Assembly (NCBI RefSeq): GCF_018614415.1
Contig: NZ_JAGGOO010000110.1
Span: 1-64,000, forward strand
DNA length: 64,000 nucleotides
Reading direction: 5' to 3'
Source: Streptomyces sp. ISL-12
Lineage (GTDB): Bacteria; Actinomycetota; Actinomycetes; Streptomycetales; Streptomycetaceae
Position numbers and translations under genes: made by a program. Under the pieces are notes generated by a model. That model was not told the origin of the DNA and ran no database searches. It saw nothing but the letters and a program-made list of their open reading frames with translations. This document shows, in pieces, positions 24,551 to 32,516 of the stretch. The stretch's first letter is position 1; the number at the start of each line of letters is the position of its first letter.

Positions 24551-24877
24551 ATGCCGAACGCCGGCCGGCGCGTCGTCGCCGTCTGGGCCGGGCTGTGTCT
24601 GGCCGGCCTCACGGCCACCTGCGTCCTCTCCTCGGACCCGTACGCGGACGGCCCGGAGTTCCCCGCCGAGGAGCCGACGCCGGCACCCACGGGGAGCCAC
24701 TCCTACGACTGCGAGGAGATCGCCGACGAGATCGCGCGGGAGCGTGCGGAGGCGGCCCGGGAGCCGGCGCTGCCGCCCTCCCCCGGGGCCGTTCCCGTCC
24801 AGACGCTGAGGGCGTACGCGGTGCCCGAGGACTGCCGCGACGAGCTGGACGCCCCGCTGGGCGTCAACTCGCCGTGA
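24551..24877 (+). CDS. Small secreted protein of unknown function
   Basis: 108 residues from ATG 24551; TTG 24545 is an alternative with the better spacing to AAGGGGG. Arg-rich start then the hydrophobic VVAVWAGLCLAGLTATCVL gives a signal peptide or lipoprotein-like anchor (Cys near residue 23). A Pro-rich linker (EEPTPAPT) follows. Two more Cys (SYDCEEIADE, PEDCRDE) could form a disulfide. I recognise no domain. It stands alone between two terminators and does not obviously belong to the transporters beside it. Confidence 0.65.
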   Translation: MPNAGRRVVAVWAGLCLAGLTATCVLSSDPYADGPEFPAEEPTPAPTGSHSYDCEEIADEIARERAEAAREPALPPSPGAVPVQTLRAYAVPEDCRDELDAPLGVNSP

Positions 24878-24881
24878 GAAA

Positions 24882-24915
24882 ACGCCGGCCCCCGCGTCCT
24901 CGCGGGGGCCGGCGT
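24882..24915. terminator. Strong bidirectional terminator hairpin
   Basis: Perfect 15-bp arms ACGCCGGCCCCCGCG (24882-24896) and CGCGGGGGCCGGCGT (24901-24915) with a TCCT loop lie between the convergent small-protein and MFS genes. Next to AAAA/GAAAA on the left side it can end transcription from both directions. Confidence 0.8.
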
Positions 24916-24931
24916 CGCGCAGCGGTGCCGC

Positions 24932-26260
24932 TCAGTGGGCCGCGCCCACCAGCTTCTGCCCGGCGCCGTCCCCGGCCGTCCGCTTGCCCGTGCGGGCGGC
25001 GGCGATGCCGATGAAGACCATGGACGCCACACCGGCCAGCGCGAACGCGGTGAAGCCCCAGTCGCCCTTGTTCGCGGCGAGCAGCTGACCGCCCAGCCAC
25101 GGGCCGAAGACCGCGCCGAAGCGGCCCATGCCCGAGGTCCAGCCGACGGCCGTGGCGCGGCTGTCGGGCGTGGAGCCGATGGACACCGTCGCGTAGATCA
25201 TGACCTGGGCGCTGTTGAGGAAGACGCCGGTGAGGAAGACGACCACGAAGGTCAGCGCCAGCGGCATGTGGACGCTGAGCAGGAAGACACCGGCGGCGGT
25301 CAGCGCGAACCAGAGGGCCGAGATGCGCGGGGCGCCGAATCGGTCGGAGGCGCGGCCGGCGATCAGCATGCCGACGATGCCGCCGAGGTTGAACAGGACC
25401 ACGAAGGTCAGCGCGGAGCCCAGCTCGTAGCCCTCGCTGCGCATCAGGGTGGGCAGCCAGGTGGCGACGCCGTAGACGAGCAGCAGTCCGCCGAAGGAGG
25501 CCAGCCAGTACAGCAGCGTCTGGATCCACTCGCGGCCCTGGAAGAGGGCGGCGAGGTTGCCCCAGCGGGCGCCGGCGGCCGTGCCGGTCTTGGGGGCCGG
25601 GAGGTCGACGTCGTAGCGGGCGGCCAGTTCGGCGGCCTCGTCGCGGCGGCCCTGGGCGACCAGGAAGCTCAGCGACTCGGGCAGCCACTTCAGCAGCACC
25701 GGGACGAAGAGCAGGGGGAGCACGCAGACCCAGAAGGCGGCGCGCCAGCCGAGCGGCTCGACGATCCACAGGGCCACGTAGGCGGAGAGGATGCCGCCGG
25801 CGTGGTGGGCGGTCATCAGCAGGCCGATGGTGAGGGCCGCGCGGCCCTTGGGGGCGTAGTCGGAGACCATGCTGATCGCGGTGGGCAGCAGACCGCCGAG
25901 GCCGACGCCGGCCAGGGTCCGGCCCAGACCGAAGACGGCGACGCTGTCGGCGACGGCGCACAGGCCGGAGGCCAGGGAGAAGAGCGTGACGCAGGAGAGC
26001 ATCAGCTTCTTGCGGCCGATCCGGTCGGCGATCGTGCCCGCGGTCAGCGCGCCGACCAGCATGCCGAAGGTGGCGTAGCTGCCCAGGTCGCCCGCCTGGC
26101 CGGAGGTGATCCCGAGAGCCTTCTCCTCCAGCATGTGGGGCAGCACCGAGCCGTAGATGAACATGTCCAGGCCGTCGAAGAGCACGGCGACCCAGCACAG
26201 GACGACGACCAGCAGGGCCAGTCTGCTGCCCTTTGAGGACAGGACGGGGGAGGAGGACAT
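24932..26260 (-). CDS. MFS transporter, aromatic acid:proton symporter type
   Basis: 442 residues, 12 membrane helices. The AAHS features are visible: LFDGLDMFIYGSVLPHM in helix 1 (Asp in the DGxD motif), the GTIADRIGRKK loop between helices 2 and 3, and a GLGRTLAGVGLGGLLPTA helix 4. Relatives import benzoate, protocatechuate, vanillate or gallate. ATG 26260 has GAGAGGA 9 nt upstream. Its upstream region carries TTGTTAACAATC (26389-26400), nearly equal to the operator-like dyad before the GntR gene, so it is likely in the GntR regulon with the ring-cleavage genes at 26504-29266. Confidence 0.9.
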   Translation of the reverse strand: MSSSPVLSSKGSRLALLVVVLCWVAVLFDGLDMFIYGSVLPHMLEEKALGITSGQAGDLGSYATFGMLVGALTAGTIADRIGRKKLMLSCVTLFSLASGLCAVADSVAVFGLGRTLAGVGLGGLLPTAISMVSDYAPKGRAALTIGLLMTAHHAGGILSAYVALWIVEPLGWRAAFWVCVLPLLFVPVLLKWLPESLSFLVAQGRRDEAAELAARYDVDLPAPKTGTAAGARWGNLAALFQGREWIQTLLYWLASFGGLLLVYGVATWLPTLMRSEGYELGSALTFVVLFNLGGIVGMLIAGRASDRFGAPRISALWFALTAAGVFLLSVHMPLALTFVVVFLTGVFLNSAQVMIYATVSIGSTPDSRATAVGWTSGMGRFGAVFGPWLGGQLLAANKGDWGFTAFALAGVASMVFIGIAAARTGKRTAGDGAGQKLVGAAH

Positions 26261-26388
26261 CGTTGTTTTCCTCTCGACCAGGACGAGTTCCCTGGAGGGG
26301 ATCAATGAAGCGGGTCCGCGCGGCTCGTGCGGCTCGACCCGTGGTGTGCGCTAGACGCTAAAGTTCCGGCCATTGAGTGTCAACGGTT

Positions 26389-26398
26389 TTGTTAACAA
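26389..26398. promoter_or_regulatory. GntR-type operator candidate TTGTTAACAA upstream of MFS gene
   Basis: A perfect 10-bp palindrome TTGTTAACAA, 129 bp before the MFS start. With its flank it reads TTGTTAACAATC, which matches TTGTTGACAATC on the minus strand of the site at 30084-30107 at 11 of 12 positions. FadR/FCD-class GntR proteins typically recognise TTGTnnACAA-like sites. Confidence 0.55.
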
Positions 26399-26438
26399 TC
26401 TCAGCAACGATCTGATAGCGACCGGCCCCTCCCCCTGC

Positions 26439-26488
26439 GCCACGTGGGTGGGCCGCGCACACCGGTGTGCGCGGCCCACCCACGTGGC
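26439..26488 (-). terminator. 50-bp perfect palindrome, terminator of the ring-cleavage operon
   Basis: GCCACGTGGGTGGGCCGCGCAC and its exact complement flank the centre ACCGGT, giving 50 bp of perfect symmetry 16 bp after the extradiol dioxygenase stop. It must act as a strong leftward terminator. Being fully symmetric it could extrude a cruciform, which is unusual in length for this role. Confidence 0.75.
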
Positions 26489-26503
26489 CCGTGGTGCGGA
26501 TCG

Positions 26504-27454
26504 TCAGGCGACCGGCGGGGTGCCGTGGGTGTGGAAGGACTCGATGGTCTTCAGCCCCCAGGCCTGCCCCTTCTTCCGCTCCTCCTCGGTCCAGGTGATC
26601 AGCGGCCAGTCCGGCGCCAGCACCAGGCGGGTGAGCGGGTTGCACAGCTCGACGCGGTTGCCGCCGGGCTCGTAGACGTACAGGAAGAACGTCTGCTGGA
26701 TGGCGTGCTTGTGCGGGCCCGTCTCGATGAACACGCCGGTGTCGATGGCGAGGTCGGCGGCGCGCAGGATGTCCTCGCGGTTCTCGGTCGCGAAGGCGAT
26801 GTGGTGCAGCCGCCCCTCGGAGCCGGTCCAGTCCTCGGTGTAGACGACGTCGTAGGACTTGTTGGTGAAGGTCAGCCAACGGGCGGCGATCTTGCCGGTG
26901 TTCAGGCGGATCTGCTCGGTGGGCCGGGCGCCCAGGAGGTGTTCCTGGAACTCGGCGTTGGCGAGCACGTCGGACGCGAGGAAGTTGATGTGGTCGAGAC
27001 GGCGGACGCCGACACCCCGGTTGGGCTTGGCCTGCGGCTGGTTCTTCAGGGCGGGCTTCAGCTCGTCGGGGGCCCGGTAGTGCTCGCTCTCCCAGTACAG
27101 GGCGTGCTCGTGGCCGTCGGGGTCGGTGGTGAGGTAGAGCCGGCCGATGCCGGGCTCGTCCTCGACCCACTTGCCGCCCCGGCCGGCCTCCTCCAGGGCC
27201 CGCACCCGGCGCTGGAGGGCGTCCTCGCTGGAGGTGCGCAGCGCGAGCCGGCCGAGGCCGGGGGTCTCTCGGGCGGTGAGCACCAGGCTGTGGTGCTCGT
27301 AGTCGTCGTAGGTGCGCAGGTAGACCGTGTCACCGTCCTGGCCGTTGACCGTCAGGCCCAGGAAGTCGGTGAAGAAGCCGACGCTGGCGTCGAGGTCGGG
27401 CGTGAACAGCTGGGTGTGACCGATGTGGGCGATGTCACCGAGCGGCGGAGTCAT
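26504..27454 (-). CDS. Type I extradiol dioxygenase (catechol 2,3-dioxygenase family)
   Basis: 316 residues, two VOC repeats. Iron ligands His155 (LDHINFL), His218 (LHHIAF) and Glu269 (NRVELC) are in place. It would cleave a catechol ring in the extradiol manner. Its first 20 bp overlap the end of the tautomerase-like gene, so it is the last gene of the same operon (29266 to 26504). Because the two upstream genes act on C7/C8 dicarboxylated intermediates, its substrate may be a carboxylated catechol such as protocatechuate or gallate, but most 4,5-cleaving enzymes for these are LigAB-type, not VOC-type. Confidence 0.85.
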   Translation of the reverse strand: MTPPLGDIAHIGHTQLFTPDLDASVGFFTDFLGLTVNGQDGDTVYLRTYDDYEHHSLVLTARETPGLGRLALRTSSEDALQRRVRALEEAGRGGKWVEDEPGIGRLYLTTDPDGHEHALYWESEHYRAPDELKPALKNQPQAKPNRGVGVRRLDHINFLASDVLANAEFQEHLLGARPTEQIRLNTGKIAARWLTFTNKSYDVVYTEDWTGSEGRLHHIAFATENREDILRAADLAIDTGVFIETGPHKHAIQQTFFLYVYEPGGNRVELCNPLTRLVLAPDWPLITWTEEERKKGQAWGLKTIESFHTHGTPPVA

Positions 27455-28559
27455 CGTTGCCTCCAGAGGATGGTGCGGGGGTCGGGGCCGTCCCGGCCGA
27501 CCGGGGGAACACGGTGCCGTCGAAGATCTTCCGTGCGGTGCGCACGACGGCGGTACGGCGGACCACCGGGGGTGTGCCGTCGGCCCCGGGATCGACGGCG
27601 GTCTCGACGTCCAGGAAGCCGGTGGGGTGTTCGACGCGGACGCGGTCGCCGCCGGGCAGCTGAGCGATGCCTTCCCCCACCCCGCCGGGCAGGCGGAGTC
27701 CGGCGGCCACGCTCGCGGCGCCCAGGACGCCGATGGAGGTGTGGCAGCGCACGGGGATGAAGGTGCGGGTGGTGACCGCGCCGCCGTCCCGGGGCGGCGC
27801 GAGCAGGCTGAGCTTGGGCACGGTGGTGGACTCGACGTCCCCGAGGCCCATCAGCCGGCCGGCCGCCAGCCGGATCTCCCTGAGGCGGTCGGCCAGGGCC
27901 GTGTCCTCCTCCAGGTCCCGCGGCTCCTCGTAGCCGGTGACCTTCAGGGCGCCCGCCGGGATCAGCACGACCGGCATGCCGTTGTCGACACAGGTCACCT
28001 CGGTCCCGGCGACGGTGTCGCGGACGTTGCCGGTGGGCAGCAGCGGGGAGCTGCCCTGCGGGAACTCGATGACGACCGCGGCGGCGGTGCCCGGTACGCC
28101 CGAGATCTCGGCGTCCCCGGTGTAGTCGACGCGCCCGCCCGGGGTGGGGAAGGTGGCGACCGCCAGTTCCCCGGTGTTGCGCATCCGGACGCGTACGGAC
28201 GTCTCACCGTCCTGGGCGGGAACCAGTCCGCGTTCCACGGCGAACGGGCCCACCCCGGCGAGGATGTTGCCGCAGTTCTGCCGGTCGGTGACCTCGGGGG
28301 TGTCCACGTCGACCTGGAGGAACAGGTAGTCGACGTCGGCCTCGGGATCGTCCGACGCCGAGACGACGGCGACCTTGCTGGTCAGCGGGTGGGCGCCGCC
28401 CAGCCCGTCGATCTGGCGCGGGTCGGGGCTGCCCATGACCCGCCGCAGCAGGTCGTCGCGGGCGGCGGTGTCGGCGGGGAGGTCCTCGGCCAGGAAGTAG
28501 GCGCCCTTGGAGGTGCCGCCGCGCATCAGCATGCAGCGGACCTCGTCGGGTGCGCTCAC
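27435..28559 (-). CDS. PrpF-family protein, 4-oxalomesaconate tautomerase-like
   Basis: 374 residues of the PrpF/GalD fold (two diaminopimelate-epimerase-like domains). Conserved parts are CMLMRGGTSKGAYF at residues 9-22, DRQNCGNILAGVG with the catalytic Cys, and the GHTSIG-like CHTSIGVLGA motif late in the protein. GalD converts the keto and enol forms of 4-oxalomesaconate in gallate/protocatechuate 4,5-cleavage. GTG 28559 overlaps the aldolase stop (GTGA). Its position beside a CHA-type aldolase supports the tautomerase reading over methylaconitate isomerase. Confidence 0.8.
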   Translation of the reverse strand: MSAPDEVRCMLMRGGTSKGAYFLAEDLPADTAARDDLLRRVMGSPDPRQIDGLGGAHPLTSKVAVVSASDDPEADVDYLFLQVDVDTPEVTDRQNCGNILAGVGPFAVERGLVPAQDGETSVRVRMRNTGELAVATFPTPGGRVDYTGDAEISGVPGTAAAVVIEFPQGSSPLLPTGNVRDTVAGTEVTCVDNGMPVVLIPAGALKVTGYEEPRDLEEDTALADRLREIRLAAGRLMGLGDVESTTVPKLSLLAPPRDGGAVTTRTFIPVRCHTSIGVLGAASVAAGLRLPGGVGEGIAQLPGGDRVRVEHPTGFLDVETAVDPGADGTPPVVRRTAVVRTARKIFDGTVFPRSAGTAPTPAPSSGGNDDSAAR

Positions 28560-29266
28560 GACGCGTCCCCGCCGCGCGTGTACTCCTCGTAGGACTGGTA
28601 GGTCACGCCGAGCTGGACCAGCTTCTCGCGCAGGCCGTAGCGGTCCAGGCCCAGCTGGCCCTCCAGGAAGGCGGCGCGGGTCGCGGCCTCCTTGTCCTCC
28701 CGGGCCCGGGACGCCTCGGCGGTCCGCCGGGCCTTCTCGCGCGGGACGACGACCACGCCGTCGTCGTCGGCGACGATCACGTCACCGGGGTGGATCACCT
28801 GGCCGCCGATGACGACCGGCACGTTGACGCTGCCGCCGGTCGCCTTGACGGTGCCCTGCGCGGACACGGCGGCGGACCAGGCCGGGAAGCCCATCTCGCG
28901 CAGCTCGGAGGTGTCCCGGATACCCGTGTTGATGATCAGCCCGCGCACCCCGCGCTGCTGGAGCGCCGTCGCGAACAGCTCGCCGAACAGGCCGTCGGTG
29001 GACGGCGAGGTGGTGGTGACGACCAGGATGTCGCCCTCGCCGCACTGCTCCACGGCGGCGTGGATCATGAGGTTGTCGCCGGGCCAGGACAGCACGGTCA
29101 CCGCGGTGCCGGCGATCCGGGTGTCCTGCTGGATCGGGCGCAGGTGCGGGCCGAGGAGGCCGGTGCGGCCCATCGCCTCGGACACGGTGGCCACGCCGTA
29201 CCCGGACAGGGCCTCGACGTCCTTGGCCTCCGCCTTCGGCGGGTCGGTGACGATGACGCCGCTCAT
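28556..29266 (-). CDS. HMG/CHA aldolase-type protein (RraA-like fold)
   Basis: 236 residues of the RraA/HMG aldolase family, which cleaves 4-carboxy-4-hydroxy-2-oxoadipate to pyruvate and oxaloacetate with a divalent metal. Visible are GYGVATVSEAMGR, the substrate-binding NTGIRDTSELREMGFPAW (Arg-Asp pair), and GDVIVADDDGVVVVP. The extended C-terminus (TYQSYEEYTR) is also seen in true aldolases rather than in RraA ribonuclease regulators. First gene of the operon, 123 bp after the GntR gene. Confidence 0.85.
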   Translation of the reverse strand: MSGVIVTDPPKAEAKDVEALSGYGVATVSEAMGRTGLLGPHLRPIQQDTRIAGTAVTVLSWPGDNLMIHAAVEQCGEGDILVVTTTSPSTDGLFGELFATALQQRGVRGLIINTGIRDTSELREMGFPAWSAAVSAQGTVKATGGSVNVPVVIGGQVIHPGDVIVADDDGVVVVPREKARRTAEASRAREDKEAATRAAFLEGQLGLDRYGLREKLVQLGVTYQSYEEYTRGGDAS

Positions 29267-29389
29267 GCCTGCTCCTTCGGGGTGTGCGGGTACGCGTACA
29301 CGGGTTCTCTTCCTCTTCGGGCCGGGGCGCCGGCACGCCCTCGCTCCTCGCTCACCGGGGTGAGCGGATGCGCGTCCGCCCGGTGCGGG

Positions 29390-30040
29390 TCAGTCGCGCA
29401 ACGCCTCGATCACGCTGGTGAGGTGGGCGCGGACGGCCGCCTCGGCCGCCTGTGGGTCTCTGGCCTCGATCGCCTCGATCATGGCCAGGTGCTCGTTCAG
29501 GGATTGCTGGGGCCGTCCCGGGCGCAGCGCCAACTGGAAGCGGTGGCGCACCAGTTGGGCGTTGAGCCGCTCCAGCAGCTCCAGCGCCGTCAACTGGCCG
29601 GAGAACTCCCGGATCCGGGTGTGCAGTCGGTGGTTGAGTTCCGAGTAGGTCAGCGGTTCGCCGTCGGCCACGGCCTTGCGCATCGCCGTACCGAGGTCGG
29701 TCAGCTCGACGACCTGTTCGTCGGTGACGGCTGCCGCCGCCTTCGCCGCGCAGAGCCCTTCGAGCACCAGCCGGCACTCGGTGATGGCGACCGCTTCCTC
29801 CACGGTCACCACCCGCACCCGCGACCCCCGGTTGCGGATGCGCTCGACCAGTCCCTGCGATTCCAGGTCGATCAGTGCGGCCCGGATGCTGGCCCGTGTC
29901 ACACCGAACTGTTCGGCGAGTTCGTTCTCCACCAGCCGCTGGGCCGGTGCCATGTCGCCGCGCAGAATCGCCTCCCGCAGCTGTCCGAGCGCAAGCTGTT
30001 TCGCCTGCTCCCCGGTGCTCGGACCGGCTTGTTTCGGCAT
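29390..30040 (-). CDS. GntR-family transcriptional regulator (FCD/FadR subfamily)
   Basis: 216 residues. The winged helix covers about residues 14-75 (LREAILRGDMAPAQRLVENELAEQF then VTRASIRAALIDLESQGLV). The FCD domain has the metal-type His residues in YSELNHRLHTRIREFSG and NEHLAMIEAIEARD. ATG 30040 is preceded by GGGAGGG. It precedes the ring-cleavage operon in the same direction and probably represses it and the MFS gene. A near-palindromic site at 30084-30107 upstream of the gene points to autoregulation. Confidence 0.9.
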   Translation of the reverse strand: MPKQAGPSTGEQAKQLALGQLREAILRGDMAPAQRLVENELAEQFGVTRASIRAALIDLESQGLVERIRNRGSRVRVVTVEEAVAITECRLVLEGLCAAKAAAAVTDEQVVELTDLGTAMRKAVADGEPLTYSELNHRLHTRIREFSGQLTALELLERLNAQLVRHRFQLALRPGRPQQSLNEHLAMIEAIEARDPQAAEAAVRAHLTSVIEALRD

Positions 30041-30083
30041 GTGCCCTCCCTGAGTGAGTGCTCGTCGAACGTAAATCTATCCA

Positions 30084-30107
30084 AACAAGATTGTCAACAA
30101 TTTTGTT
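30084..30107. promoter_or_regulatory. GntR operator candidate with extended dyad symmetry
   Basis: The core TTGTCAACAA (30091-30100) is nearly palindromic and sits exactly at the centre of outer arms AACAA (30084-30088) and TTGTT (30103-30107). It is 44 bp before the GntR start. On the minus strand it includes TTGACAATC, so it would overlap the -35 element of the regulator's own promoter. A related site lies before the MFS gene (26389). Confidence 0.6.
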
Positions 30108-30169
30108 CGCCGAATTACGGGGCGCTGTGCGGCGTCTTTGCGGTGCTCATCGGCGGGGCTCGACCGTCG

Positions 30170-31180
30170 TCATCCCTGGGGCGCGGCCGTGGTCCCCCGG
30201 ATCTCCAGCGAGGGAGCCGCGAGGTGCAGGCCGCCCGGTCGGCCGGGGGCGCGGAGCCGGTCGAGCAGGAGGCGGGCGGCGCGGCGGCCGACCTCGTGGC
30301 CGGCGTTGTCGACCGTGGTGAGCCAGAGGTGGCGCAGCCGGGAGATGCTCGTGTTGTCGTATCCGGCCACGGACAGGTCGTGCGGCACCCGCAGTCCCAG
30401 TTCCTCCGCCGCCGACAGGGCGCCGACGCAGGCGATGTCGTTCACGGCGAAGACGGCGGTGGGCCGCCCGGGTCCGCTTGTGCCGAGCAGCCGGACGGTG
30501 GCGCGGTAGCCGCCCTCCTCGGTCATGTCGCAGGGCTCGACGGTGGCCCGGCCGGCGAGGCCGTGGGCGCGCATCGCCGACGCGAAGCTGCGCCGCCGCA
30601 GCTCGCCGACGGCCCCGTAGCCCGCCAGGTGCGCCACCGCCCGGTGGCCGAGGCCGATGAGGTGCTCGGTGACCAGCCGCGCCCCGCGCTCGTCGTCGCC
30701 GGCCACCACGTCCACGCCGGGCGGCACCGCCTCGCGGGCGCCCGCGACCACCACGGGGACGCGCCCGGCGACGTCTGCCAGGGCGGCCGGGTCGGGCAGC
30801 GTGCCGACCACGACCAGGCCGTCGACACCGAGGTCGCGCAGGGGGCCCGCGGCGTCGCCGGGTCCGGAGCGGCGGTTGAGGCGGGCGTCGGAGAGCAGCA
30901 CGTGCAGGTCGTTGTCGCGCAGCACGGCGTTCAGCCCGTCGAGCAGGTCCACGAACCAGGGGTTGCGCAGGTCGTCGAGGAGGACGCCCACGGTGCGGGT
31001 GCGCCGCTCGCTCAGACTGCGGGCCGCCGCGTTGGGCCGGTAGCCGAGTTCCCGCGCGGCCCGCAGCACGGCCTCGCGCCGTTCGGGCCGTACCCCGTCG
31101 GCGCCGCGCAGCACCAGGGAGACCAGCGACTTGGAGACCCCGGCCCGCTCGGCCACGTCACGGATGGTCGGCTGCTTCAT
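30170..31180 (-). CDS. LacI-family transcriptional regulator
   Basis: 336 residues. The LacI HTH and hinge cover about residues 3-60 (PTIRDVAERAGVSKSLVSLVLRG), followed by the sugar-binding core (VGVLLDDLRNPWFVDLLDGL, DGLVVVGTLPD, VNDIACVGALSAAEELG, SVAGYDNTSISRL). ATG 31180 is used; longer frames have no ribosome site. It diverges from the Gfo/Idh/MocA genes, and two TGGACCGNTCCA sites lie in the shared region. It is expected to repress the inositol-type operon and itself. Confidence 0.9.
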   Translation of the reverse strand: MKQPTIRDVAERAGVSKSLVSLVLRGADGVRPERREAVLRAARELGYRPNAAARSLSERRTRTVGVLLDDLRNPWFVDLLDGLNAVLRDNDLHVLLSDARLNRRSGPGDAAGPLRDLGVDGLVVVGTLPDPAALADVAGRVPVVVAGAREAVPPGVDVVAGDDERGARLVTEHLIGLGHRAVAHLAGYGAVGELRRRSFASAMRAHGLAGRATVEPCDMTEEGGYRATVRLLGTSGPGRPTAVFAVNDIACVGALSAAEELGLRVPHDLSVAGYDNTSISRLRHLWLTTVDNAGHEVGRRAARLLLDRLRAPGRPGGLHLAAPSLEIRGTTAAPQG

Positions 31181-31183
31181 GGC

Positions 31184-31195
31184 TGGACCGTTCCA
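31184..31195. promoter_or_regulatory. LacI operator candidate 1, TGGACCGTTCCA
   Basis: Differs by one base from the perfect palindrome TGGACCGGTCCA at 31265-31276 and lies 4 bp before the LacI start codon. The two copies are 81 bp apart start to start. Confidence 0.6.
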
Positions 31196-31217
31196 CGGGG
31201 TGCATCGCCTGTCAAAG

Positions 31218-31252
31218 CCTTGACACCACGGGCCAGTAGTCCTCAGGGTGAC
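31218..31252 (+). promoter_or_regulatory. Candidate promoter for the rightward dehydrogenase genes
   Basis: A TTGACA -35 (about 31218) followed after 18 bp by CAGGGT as a possible -10 lies between the two LacI-type operators. The downstream operator (31265) would fall near the start of the transcript, a normal place for repression. The -10 is weak, so confidence is limited. Confidence 0.35.
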
Positions 31253-31264
31253 AGGGACAGGTGC

Positions 31265-31276
31265 TGGACCGGTCCA
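31265..31276. promoter_or_regulatory. LacI operator candidate 2, perfect palindrome TGGACCGGTCCA
   Basis: A perfect 12-bp dyad with the central CG typical of LacI-family operators, 14 bp before the start codon of the Gfo/Idh/MocA gene. Together with the near copy at 31184 it allows cooperative or looping repression. Confidence 0.65.
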
Positions 31277-31289
31277 AAGAGGGGCTCGC

Positions 31290-32474
31290 ATGGTTCACCC
31301 GGTGGTTCGCCCGCAGGGGACGCTCGGCGTCGCCGTCGTCGGTTTCGGCTGGATGGGCCGGGTGCACACCCAGGCCTACGCCCGCGTCCGCCACCACTAT
31401 CCGCGGCTCGCCGTCCGTCCGGAGCTGGTCGTGGTCGCCGAGGAGGTGCCGGGCCGGGGCGAGGAGGCCGCCGACCGGTTCGGGTTCGCGTCGGCCGTCC
31501 GCGACTGGCGCGAGGTGGCCGCCGATCCCCGGGTACGGGCGGTCAGCGTCACCGCCCCCAACTTCCTGCACCGCGAGATCGGCGTCGCGATGGCCGAGGC
31601 GGGCAAGCACCTGTGGATCGAGAAGCCGGTCGGGCTGAACGCCGAGGACGCCCGCGCGGTGGCCGCCGCCGTCGCCAAGGCCGGGGTCCAGGGCGCGGTC
31701 GGCTTCAACTACCGCGGCGCGCCCGCCGTCGAGGCGGCCCGTGACCTGATCGCCGCCGGGGACATCGGCGCCGTCACCCATGTCCGCGTCCGGCTGTTCA
31801 GCGACTACGCCGCCCATCCCGAGTCGGCCCTGACCTGGCGGTACGAGCGGGAGCGCGGCGGCAGCGGGGTGCTGGGCGACCTGGCCTCGCACGGCGCGGA
31901 CCTGGCCCGGTTCCTGTGCGGCGACATCGCCGCCGTGACCGCCGACACCGCCGTCTTCGTCCCCGAGCGGGCCCGCCCGGCCGCCGCCACCGCCGGTCAC
32001 ACCCGGGCGACGGGTGGGGAGCTCGGCCCGGTGGAGAACGAGGACTACGTCGGCTGTCTGCTGCGCTTCGCCTCCGGCGCCCGCGGCGTGCTGGAGGCGT
32101 GCCGGGTCTCGGTCGGCGAGCAGAACGCCTACGGCTTCGAGGTGCACGGCACGAGGGGCGCGGTGTTCTGGGACTTCCGGCGGATGAACGAGCTGGGCGT
32201 CAGCCGCGGTACCGCGTACCAGGACCAGCCGGTCAGCACGGTGTACGTCGGTCCGGGCGACGGCGAGTTCGCCGCGTTCCAGCCGGGCGCGGCCAACGCC
32301 ATGGGCTACGACGACCTGAAGGTGATCGAGGCGTACCGCTTCCTGCGCTCGGTCGCCGAAGGGACCCCGTACGGCGCGACGCTGACGGACGCGGTGCGCG
32401 GCGCGGCCGTGCTGGACGCGATGGAGCGTTCGGCCGCGAGCGGCGCCTGGGTCACCGTGGGCCCGTCGGCGTGA
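31290..32474 (+). CDS. Gfo/Idh/MocA-family oxidoreductase
   Basis: 394 residues. The N-terminal Rossmann fold has GVAVVGFGWMGRVHTQAY, followed by the family signature EKPVGLN (Lys of the catalytic site) and the second domain with GDLASHGADLARFL. NAD(P)-dependent oxidation of a cyclitol or sugar is the family reaction. ATG 31290 is preceded by AGAGGGG at 6 nt. It is the first of two such enzymes in a row and is probably co-transcribed with the IolG-like gene 42 bp downstream. Possible substrates are scyllo- or chiro-inositol or a keto-inositol. Confidence 0.85.
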   Translation: MVHPVVRPQGTLGVAVVGFGWMGRVHTQAYARVRHHYPRLAVRPELVVVAEEVPGRGEEAADRFGFASAVRDWREVAADPRVRAVSVTAPNFLHREIGVAMAEAGKHLWIEKPVGLNAEDARAVAAAVAKAGVQGAVGFNYRGAPAVEAARDLIAAGDIGAVTHVRVRLFSDYAAHPESALTWRYERERGGSGVLGDLASHGADLARFLCGDIAAVTADTAVFVPERARPAAATAGHTRATGGELGPVENEDYVGCLLRFASGARGVLEACRVSVGEQNAYGFEVHGTRGAVFWDFRRMNELGVSRGTAYQDQPVSTVYVGPGDGEFAAFQPGAANAMGYDDLKVIEAYRFLRSVAEGTPYGATLTDAVRGAAVLDAMERSAASGAWVTVGPSA

Positions 32475-32516
32475 CCCCGCGCCTCCCCTCTCTCAGGATC
32501 TCCTAGGAGCACCCCC

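Noticed and set aside
28550..31744. 1064-residue + strand ORF across the aldolase, GntR and LacI genes
   Set aside because: Covers three well-defined leftward genes; product has no recognisable domain.
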